Source of the DNA: Centroberyx gerrardi
Lineage: Eukaryota > Chordata > Actinopteri > Beryciformes > Berycidae
DNA: 64,000 bases
Direction of reading: 5' to 3'
NCBI RefSeq assembly: GCF_048128805.1
Contig: NC_136000.1
Span: 13,474,854-13,538,853, forward strand
Part shown: positions 54,878 through 64,000 of the stretch, one piece after another
Layout: every line of letters starts with the position of its first letter
Position numbering within the stretch: position 1 is the first letter of the stretch
Program-made: the position numbers and the translations under genes
The notes under the pieces: model-generated
Told to the model about the DNA's origin: nothing
Databases searched by the model: none
What the model saw: only the letters and a program-made list of their open reading frames with translations

Positions 54878-54911
54878 ATGTATTTGAACAGGGAAGAGAA
54901 CAATAGCAAAG
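54878..54911 (+). CDS. candidate first coding exon of an unidentified gene (partial)
   Basis: An ATG in good context (ACAGCCATGT) opens MYLNREENNSK and is followed by a strong donor, AAAG|GTAAGA, at 54911/54912 (phase 1). The same frame has a TGA codon 42 nt upstream, so this ATG would be the first in frame. The preceding 150 bases look like 5' UTR (A-rich, preceded by a GA tract). I do not recognise the peptide, and no following exon was found in the remaining 9 kb, which would be a long first intron. A chance ATG plus donor remains possible. Confidence 0.35.
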
Positions 54912-57493
54912 GTAAGATCCTGTCAAGAATTGCCACTCTTTGCGAAGAGCATCCTGACAGTTTCAAGGTGTTTAATTTTTGACCCGCTGTTTCTGTCTGA
55001 GGTTATTCGCAAATATTTGCAATGGTCATTTACTGTCATACATCCCCCGTTAACGCATTTTAACAGCCTAATTTCTGGCATGGACCAGGGATGTTGATGA
55101 AAGTGTGGGTTGTCATTATGTAATATCAATGCAATTAATTACCTCCTAGGAGGATGTTTATCATTAGCCTAATTCTGCATTTCTTTTTAATGCCCCGTGA
55201 ACGATGATATTTTTAATGTGTTACAGAGATACTTTTTGATAGGGAATTGGGGAGTGTGCATTGGTTTGTGTTGTTAGATGTTTTGACATTTAGAGTATTC
55301 ACTTAAGGGCAACATAACACAAGGTCAAAGCCTCTACAATGATAACCAAGTGTGTGGACTATTTATGTTGCTCTCCAGCTTCCGACATTATGCCAAATAT
55401 TGCCGAATAGGCGATATCCCTTAATGGGGAGAGGTACCCGGCTGGATGTAGCAGCACGCCACAGCGAGAGGGGTAAGGGGGTACGAAGGAGGCATATTTG
55501 AGTAATCTCTCCCACGTGTTTTTGAGGCGTGATTTCTTCTTTCATCGGGCGCCCAGGAACATACTAGACTTAGTGTCCCCTGCTGTTGCCATGTAACATG
55601 AATTCGCACTGGGGCCAAGTGGTAATGGTAATTACCAGCTAAATCTTCAGGTTATACGAGAATAACACCTGCTGCTACCGAGGACGGGGGAAAAAAGAGC
55701 AAAAGGCAGAGTGGGAGGAGCCATTTTTGTTCATTTCCCCTCTGATGTGAGATAATGTGATCTCACACACCGACAACATGATACTGTAGTAAGGTGTGTG
55801 CAAGCAAACGTGGACTAGTAAGACAAAGGGAGAGGGACGGTTGCCTGCTAAAATGCATGATGGTAATGATGGAGATAATGATGATGACAGTAGGGTCACT
55901 GGCAATGAGAAAATGTATAGCCACATACCAAAAATAACACTATAGTAATCCTGCCATAAATGTCTGAAGGATACTATACAATATCACAGCATTTTTTTAT
56001 TTATTTTTTTAATCATTTTTTATCCATATACTATGCTTGACTTTTGTTGTATACAGCAAATTGGCCTACAGTTTTCAACATATTGCTAATAGTTTACAGT
56101 TGATGTATGTCGTGTTGGGTAACGTTGCTTAGTAACGTGTTACAGACATGTAATTACTTTTCCCAGTAGTGAGTTGTACGCTATAAAGAATTACTATTTC
56201 AGTTTCAGTAATATTAGGCTATAGTTACCAATCAAAAAAACATGTTTCTTATCATTCCATTTAAATATCTGATTGAAGTTGAATTATTCAAAAACTAGCC
56301 TATATCCCATCCCCATCATAACTAGCCGTTGTCTCAGTTGAAGCTAGCTTGGATGAGAAACGGCAGAATTTGTTTTTCTCTGGGTGGAAATATTGCCACT
56401 AACGTTACTTTCGATATCGAGCAAAAAACAGACAGTAACTTTGGACATCAACGCTTTTTGGCTGCCCTGCTCATTCACTGGACAGGTAGGCTAGTTGAGC
56501 TAGGTTAACTAGCTAAGTATAACTGAATTATAGAGATTTTTTAAGCTAGTGGATGCAACCGCCATTTTTGGGGGTGTAACAGAAAAGTAATATAATGAGC
56601 AGTGCAACGAAATACTGCTCCCAAGGAGTAGGCTAATAAGTAAATGACATTACTTTTGAAATGAGTAACGAGTAATGAATTAACGTTATAGCTACTCTCT
56701 TGAGTAGGGAGCCCAACACATGATTGACACCCCTTCAATTGATTTGGGTGAGTGGGTGATCCTTTCCAGCGGGTGTTTCCCTCGCCGCACTGCTGTGGCC
56801 TTTACATTCACAACGCGTCTCAAGGTGGAGTGGCAGAGAGAGAGGGAGAGAGAGAGGTGTACCAGGGGCATATCGATTATGGCCCCAGAGGATTAAAGGG
56901 GGGTGAGGACGAGCAGGTTGATCATATGTGAGCCCGACAATCACAAAAACTGCCGGCTACTGTCAAAATAAACATTTGAAATAAGATTGGATGTGGGCTC
57001 CAGTCAATACTGAACTTTTAAGAAAAAAATGTGAGTTCTAGGAAGGGCTGACTGCTGAGGATAATATTGCAGCACATTATTGTCTTTTAATTCTGAGAGC
57101 TAAATGTCCTTTTATTTATACTCACTGGAAAGCATTCAACTACTATTTAGACTACTTACTGATGGTCAAAATGCACCTCTGTGAGCTCCAGCAGGGCTTG
57201 ATTGGAGGTTATCAGCAGACAACTTGGTTACATCAGATGTTTAGTCCATCCTTCCTTGCAACTTCTTTTAATCTGATGGAATTAATAGGAATACCACTCA
57301 ATTTAAGAATACATGTAAATTATTTGGCGGAGGGCAGTCCAATTAGTGCTGTGAACACAAACAGCTAGCTGGAAATGAGAGAAACAAGATTGTTGCCTGT
57401 GATGGGTGTGGCAGACACTTTGTTGATTCCTGCTGTTGATTCTGGCTACAGGCATTATGAATGTTTACTGATAGAGACTGAAATCTCCTAGGG

Positions 57494-57675
57494 TATACAT
57501 AGTATTCCCATAATGTCACATGTATTTCCTAACAATATGGTGCTTTACCATATACACAGCTCATTGGTTGTGGCTGTCATTTGATTATAATCACCTGTTA
57601 ATTTATTACAATATTAAAATCAGTTATTTTCCTACCAATATGGCTGTGTGGTGATGTGACAGAGTACTATGAATA
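57494..57675. mobile_element. TA-flanked MITE, copy 2
   Basis: Ends TATACATAGTATTC (57494-57507) and GAGTACTATGAATA (57662-57675) are imperfect inverted repeats. The interior aligns along its whole length with 34254-34430, for example CTCATTGG and AATCACCTGTTAATTTATTA, with about 10 extra bases (ATTAAAATCAG region). Confidence 0.8.
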
Positions 57676-58017
57676 CAAATAGGAATAAATCTGTCAAAGG
57701 TGGAAAGCTGTGTTACCCCTAAGAACTACTGACAAACTATAGGACATGGAACCAATGAAGAACAATCATTAATGGTTTCATGTGGAACCATTACAGAACC
57801 AACAAGGGCCATTTATTGTTCTTTGTAATACAAGAACAATTTGAAACACAGAGCCCCTGAGGAACCACTAGACGCCACATGCTGCCACTAATGGTTCCTC
57901 ATATGGGAGTGAATAACCATTTAGAGTTTTAGGGGTTGGATGTTACAGAGTGTAGTACCCTTAAATTTGTATCCAAAATTCAAGCTAAGTGAAATACTGT
58001 CATATTTTACAGATAGA

Positions 58018-58060
58018 TACAATACAATACAACTTTATTCATCCCACATGGGGCAATTAA
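58018..58060 (+). mobile_element. possible interspersed-repeat fragment
   Basis: ATACAACTTTATTCATCCCA followed by CATGGGGCAATT resembles the tail shared by many teleost LINE/SINE-type repeats. No full element is visible. Confidence 0.35.
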
Positions 58061-61000
58061 AAGTACAAATAATCATTAGAAACAAACATAGAATACACAC
58101 ATCACATAACAAAAAGAGACAGGACAGGTTACCTGATTGTTTCACACAATCAAATACCTATAGTCCCTAAGCATTATACTAACTGTGCCCAAATTGTTCT
58201 TTTGTCAATTAATTACTAGAATCCCAAAATCACATTATACTTTTGTGTCAGTGGACTTGGTTTGGATGTCTGTTATATGTGACGGCATGTGATGTGTGAT
58301 GTTTTCCAAAGGTTCTGCTTTTTGAACACCACCAACAATTGTGAAAATCTGTCAGGCAGGCGGCATCAGTAGCCTTTGCTGGAGTGGAAGACTGTGCCGA
58401 CTTGTGGGGTGCAGAATGGGGAGGAAAGTCTTTACTCCCAGTAAAATCACTTCAGCAGGCATTTTGGTTGAAGCTATCAAGCTCAGCCAGACATTTAAGG
58501 GTTTCTTCCCACTGAAACACATTGCAGTGTTCAGCCTGTCAAACAGCAGGGGACCAGTAAATGAAGAGCTTTCCAGCCTCATCTATTGATGGCTGTTTTG
58601 ATGAACTGACTGTAATAGATTTGTTGGACAGGAGGAGATGCCTTTATTGATCGATTCCAGTGAGGGAGAATGGGACAGGTACAGCGTAGGATTGGGGAGA
58701 GATGATCAGGGAGGGAACCTGAGGTTGACTTCATGTATTATGCATGTAATCACCCTGATCTGTATGAGTGACAAGGTTTTGGTGTCATCAAGAGGTGGGT
58801 CAGTAATATACATTTATGGCCACTCTAGGTGGAACAATATCAGCTGAGGACCTCTTCCTTTCCTTTGTCTTATATTGTACAATCCAGTCTAGTCCAGTTC
58901 ACTCCAGTGTAGCATAGTCCTATTCAGTGCAATTCTCAACATTATGTCCTAACATAATGAAATCATGGAAGAGCTTCACTTGTATACTTGGCAGCATAAA
59001 GCGTTATGCTATGGCAACATTTCTTTATCCCCCTTCCTTTCATGGTGGTAACTCTGGAGACAGAGTTTGTGGATCAGGGATAAATTGCCCTAAATTTATT
59101 TGATGTGTGGTCCTGTACTCCATTTGGCACCCAACGCCACCTACCACTTGAGTATGATATGTGATAAGAAGGTCAGGTTCAGTATTGATTTAGGTTGATG
59201 CTGGCCTTGGATTTGGGCTTGAATCCAAGCCTCTGGCCCAGGCTACCAATCTAAATGACTAAACTTTGGCATGTGGAGCCGGTCCTGTGAGAGGGAGCTC
59301 CTCAGGTAGGGTTTATTTTTTTGGCCTGCAGATAGATTTACGACTAAAAGGGTTATGCAACCAGCAGATGGATTCAAGTGATTAAGAGAGCAGGAGTAGT
59401 GGGAGAGTAGAAAGATAAAGTTAAACATATTTTTTTTAATTATTCATGGACATTTTCTCCTGCCCACCCACATATGTACCCTTAACTATATGAATTTCCT
59501 AAGTGAGGTCAGAGCATCGGGTCAGCTGCAGAACAGCCCCCCCCCGAGGAATCTACCGGTATATGGATTTAAAGGTGAGATTCAGTCACTTAACTCTGAA
59601 TAAAAAGGCCTGCATTTGGGTTACGACGGTTCTTGGTGTACTAGCAATGCATCAAAGGGTTTTTTTCCTGCTGAAGAAATGAAATGGAAAACGGATGGAA
59701 TTTGTGGGGAAGCTGTAACGCGGTGTGAAGTGTAGTGTCAGCAGAAGACAGTGAGTTCTTAACCTCTTTGTTATTATTGCCCTGTAGAAATTGATGATGT
59801 CCCTCTACTTCATGGCTGTTTTACTAATGTGGGATGGGAAATTATTTGGGAGGATTGCTGTGGCAGCCTTCTAATGTCCATGCCTCTTAGAGGAAGATGA
59901 ATTGAAAAGGGTTGGATGCGGCTAGAGATGGTAATGCTATTACTATGGGCTTAGCAGTTTTATTCAACAAGTCTAAATTTCCGTGTTCAAACTTAGAAGA
60001 AAGCTTACTAAAGATTCATGATGTCCTCTATTTTACGTCCTTGCACCTAATATTGTTTGAAGCATAAAGCCCCCGCTAGCTATTCTGTCGTCCTGTCAGT
60101 TTGCTACATTGGTATCAGATGTAGATGAAAAATGTCATATTTTTACAGCAAGGCCTGAATGAAACACATCAAATTCAGTTTCTGGGCATCCGATTCGTAA
60201 GGCACATTCACAGCAGAGGCCTTTAGACACTGGTACATAAATTGGTACAGGAATAGCTTAATTGTAGAGTGTGCTTAATCAGCCTGTATTTGACATTTAA
60301 TAGATCACTCCATCACTCGAGCTTAAGTTTATTTAGCTTTCAATGGATAATCAAATGGTTAACTGCTCCAATTTATTATACAGATTGATGTTGTAAGCTA
60401 AGCCGTGGGGAAAATCTCAAGGATCACTGGAGTCAGAGGATCAGGCTACAATGCTGCGATGGAGGCAATTAGATGCTTTTGTAGGAGCACCTGCAATGAA
60501 ACAAGGATTTGGATCTGCTGTTTCACTGTTCCACTGAGAGAGCTAGTCATCGTTAATGGTGGAAGAGGAAGCCATATTAGCGGATTTGAGGAAAGCCTAA
60601 TCACGCCTTGAATCATCAAGTAAATTTGCTCTGAATAAGTGAAATCGCATTTATAAATGATAAAAATATAGACAGGTTTGATGTTATTTTTCATTATTCA
60701 ATCTGTAGCCTATGTGAAGTATTACACAATATTACACATACATAATGTAAGGCTATGTTATCAATTAGGCTAAAATATTTATGAACACATCTAGTTGAAA
60801 ATATTCTTATCACAATTGCTAATTTGACCTCATATTTAGTTAATGATGATAGTCCTGATTATCGTATGGGAATCTTGTTTTCCCATTACTATAAATCATA
60901 TGACAGGAGCGCTAACCAGACTTGTTGATACAATGCCACAGGGCCAGAGTTATTTTTATGGTGGGCTCCCTCTCTGCTGACTGGCCTGCGGAGGAGGGGG

Positions 61001-63045
61001 AGGTCTTTCACTTCTCCTTCCTCTGCCATCTTCTGTCCCTTTCTCCTCTGTGTCCTATGGGGAAGAGGAAAAGGATCGCACTGGTTAAACAGCAGGGGAG
61101 GGAAGAGTGATAGAAGGGAAGAGGTAGAGAGGCAGACGATAGAGTGGAGGGGAGTGTGAAAGGATGGAGAGGGAGAGAGAAAGAGAGAGACAGAGAGAGT
61201 GAGAGGGAGAAGCAAAGAACGAGCCCTGGAGTGCTAGCCTGTCAAGGTCACGCAGAGGAGAGAAGGCCCTGTGTGTGTATGTGGGTGGGTGTGTGTGTGA
61301 AAGAAAGGAACGGGAAAACAGAGGGGAAGGGAGGCCTACATAGTAAAGGATGAAGGGTGGGTGACAGCTGATTGGTTTCGGTGCGGGATGGGGGGGCTTT
61401 ATGGGGGAGGAGAGGAGGGAGAGAAAGAGAGATTAAAAGGAGCTTGTAATGTGGCTTCACAACAGTGTCATAATGCTTGATATTCTCTTCAATCCTGTAT
61501 TTATGACAGCTATGGCTTAATATATTTGTCATTTTGAACATGTTTGACTTTGATTGAATTACTGGAGGGGTCAGAGACATTTCTGATATTTATGGACACA
61601 TCACTGTCTGCGTATGTGTGTGTGTCAGTCTGTGTGATGAATGTTTCTGTGTGTGCTGTTGCATAACCATCAAGTTCCATTGTGTTCATCCATGTTCTCT
61701 TTGCAGTCTCTTTCTCTTATTCTCTCTGTTGCTTTTTTTTCTTCACAAGTTACTCAATGACCTCTGCTGTCTTGTTGCAGCTCCCACTGCCAGTAGGTAC
61801 CATAATGCATTCTGTTTGGAGCATGTTTTTTGAAAATTAAATGCAGTGGCTATGCAGGTATGTCCCACTACATTGTTGTGTGTTCTGAAAGCAAAGAGAC
61901 ACAAGTGAGAATATGAAACCTCTACTCCCATCCAACTAAATCATCCTACTTTTGATTAGTGATATCAAGAGAGAGAAACTATTGCATAATGGATAGCCCT
62001 ATGCTTGTCATCTTAGGATCAAGTGCTTTGAAAGTGGGATTGTGGTTTGCAGAAAACATCCTTTATTCAGTTAGCCTAGCAAGACCAAAGGAGTCACTTG
62101 GAAATGTGATCACTGCTGTCTCTTAACACATTTTCCCTGTTTGCATCTCACACTCTCTAACAGGAAAGGTTATATGTGTGAGCAGTTGTGATAGTGTTTG
62201 TATGTGGAGCACCAGGGTGCTGATGTGAAAGATTTGGGGTGGCTTCGGCGCTGTGTGACGTTATCTCTCCAGAGCAATGGTGTGTGGAGCAGTGATAACA
62301 TATGATGACTTTGTATGCGGGGGGTCAAGAGTTCACCCAGTGGGTGGTCATCTGTGGTCGTTCCCAGATCTTGGGCTGTGGTGATTATTTAAGTTTTTTT
62401 CCCTGTCTTCATGTATTCATGGCCAGTCTCCAGTCTGTATTAGTAATTGTATTCCGCTTTTTCAGAATGTGCTTAATTTATTAGAGGAAAATTGTATTTT
62501 TCCCATTCTCTCTTCTTAAAACGCACCACTAAGAGTCTGTTATTAATATATTATACTGTAAGGTTTAAATTTAAAGTCACATTAATCCTTCACTGGTCAT
62601 AGAATCACATTCAGTTTAAGACTCCCAACAAAACTTCAGTAAATATTCTGTTGAAAGACATCATTACCATTCCAAACCATAATTAATCATTCCACACCAT
62701 GATGTTGCACAGATCTAGAGAAATAACAAAAAAAAAATTAACTGACAATGAGTTTAAAGCTTTTTTCTAGCTGTAAGCTGTAATTTCACTCATCTCAAAG
62801 ACACTGTGGAGTTTACCTGTGATATCAGCCACAAATGACCTTTCAATTGAAAGGAGATTGCCCTCAGTCATTAAAAGAAAACCTGCAATTGGAAATTGCC
62901 AGTTGAAAATGTAAAACAAATATGGCGGTGCAGGAAGAAATCAGGCAAAAATAAGGAATGCAGGTATTTTCCGTAAAATGTGAATGTTTAGAGCTAGACA
63001 GACGATGCATCACACTGCTTACTTCAGTACGGCACGTTCCAGGAC

Positions 63046-63125
63046 TTGGTGTGTGTGTGCTTGAGCATCTGTGCATTTCTGCGTGCGTGTGTGTGTGTGC
63101 ATGTATGTGTGCGTATGTGTGTGTG
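63046..63125. repeat. GT-rich simple repeat
   Basis: Interrupted GTGTGT/GCGTGT run of about 80 bp. Confidence 0.9.
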
Positions 63126-63898
63126 GCCACACTGTCTCTTGGTATTTAGCAAAAAGTGTGTGATTTTGTGTGAGCCACCCTGTATCTGGCAAGGTAGTGA
63201 GACTGACAGATTGGGCTGTACGAATGCCATCTCCTCAGCTTGGCTGCCTCTGCATTTCTCCCTCGTTCCTCCTTCCTCTCTCCTTCCTCCCTCTGTCTCA
63301 TCTCCCTATTACCCTGCTTCAGTGGTGACCAGCAGGGCAGGGGACATTTTCCTTCATTCGCCTTATCTAGCTAGCAGTATAGGTAGGCCCTCTCCCTGGA
63401 TTAAGTCCACTCACTGTTCCGTAGCTGTAGCTACAATACCTGATGGATCAGCTGTCCAGGCCTGTCTCCTCTGTGCTTCACTGGGACTTCTGAGCCAGGA
63501 AGGGAGCTCCTGACAGTATGAGGTTAAAAGTACCAGAGATGGCAGCCCAGTGCTCTGTGTGTCCATGCATTACTCTCTTCCATTAGAGCAGTTCTTGCTT
63601 TGTGCCTGCATCACGATTGGCCAGAAAACAGGGATAGATGAAGAAAAGAAAAAGAGAGCAAGGGTAGAGAAGACGTGTTGTTCTGTAGAACTGAGAAGGG
63701 GTGTGTGGTGTGTGGATTATGTATAGGATTCAAGAGAGTGATTTTGTGTATGTGTATGGAGAGGTTTCAGACTGTTGCTTTGACTACAGCCAAGGTGATA
63801 GTGATTGAAAGATAACCATTTTCAACCAGAGAAATCAGTATGTCCTCGATTTGCCTTATTTACTGTTTCAATTCAGCTTTTTATTTTGGTAAACTGAA

Positions 63899-63986
63899 AA
63901 TATATATATATGAATATATATTTATATGAAGATATATATATATAATATATATATATATAATATATATATAATATATATATATATAA
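63899..63986. repeat. (TA)n microsatellite at the right end
   Basis: Interrupted TA-dinucleotide stretch, near the window edge. Confidence 0.95.
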
Positions 63987-64000
63987 CATTATGAACATTT

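Larger units (their letters stand above)
54912..64000. other. gene-poor region, possible long first intron
   Basis: No exon with convincing splice sites and recognisable protein was found. The sequence is AT-rich with MITE copy 2 (57494-57675), a common fish repeat start at 58018-58060 (ATACAACTTTATTCATCCCA), purine-rich stretches (61100-61230, 61380-61440), a GT-rich run (63046-63125) and a terminal TA microsatellite (63899-63986). Confidence 0.5.

Noticed and set aside
60889-61240. Minus-strand frame beginning MAEEGEVKDLPLLRRP
   Set aside because: Short, no splice sites giving continuation, no recognisable family, and next to purine-rich low-complexity DNA.
63046-63513. 155-residue plus-strand frame
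   Set aside because: The first third is a GT-repeat translation and the rest has no family resemblance or supporting splice signals.

Overview
This window is nuclear DNA from a vertebrate, almost certainly a ray-finned fish, possibly a spiny-rayed teleost. The evidence is spliced genes with GT-AG introns, many of them short, dense CA/GA/TA microsatellites, small DNA-transposon remnants, and protein sequences that align to known vertebrate families while differing from mammals throughout. There is no operon, phage, plasmid, CRISPR array or rRNA. I rebuilt gene models exon by exon by reading splice sites and codon phase. In the four complete genes every exon junction keeps frame. Layout, left to right: (1) 1-856, minus strand: the first three coding exons of PGGHG (ATHL1), the lysosomal-type collagen glucosyl-galactosyl-hydroxylysine glucosidase; the gene runs off the left edge. 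(2) 4822-17539, minus strand: a complete 25-exon PPP1R12 (MYPT-family) gene, best assigned to PPP1R12C/MBS85, encoding a 917-residue targeting subunit of protein phosphatase 1. (3) 21569-25652, minus strand: a complete 9-exon PNPLA2 (adipose triglyceride lipase), 506 residues. (4) 28706-36693, plus strand: a complete 15-exon PIDD1 (p53-induced death-domain protein), 1033 residues. (5) 44105-47813, plus strand: a complete 10-exon SLC25A22 (mitochondrial glutamate carrier), 312 residues, with a 5' untranslated piece from about 43922. (6) 47814-64000: gene-poor sequence with microsatellites, a tRNA-derived SINE-like fragment and a TA-flanked MITE. A candidate first coding exon at 54878-54911 may begin a further gene that runs off the right edge. 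The genes are independent housekeeping or signalling loci, not one pathway. The order PNPLA2 - PIDD1 - SLC25A22 with these relative orientations matches human 11p15.5, where PGGHG also lies. PPP1R12C lies on another chromosome in human (19q), so its position between PGGHG and PNPLA2 is the main departure in gene order, together with the lack of any visible RPLP2 between PNPLA2 and PIDD1. The most interesting details are inside genes. The first PIDD1 autoprocessing site reads QFS instead of HFS. One PIDD1 splice acceptor is tandemly duplicated 30 nt apart with a stop codon in the extra segment. Several ppp1r12c exons have UG repeats touching their splice sites. A CCAAT-box array lies upstream of pnpla2. 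I did not find a new multi-gene system.
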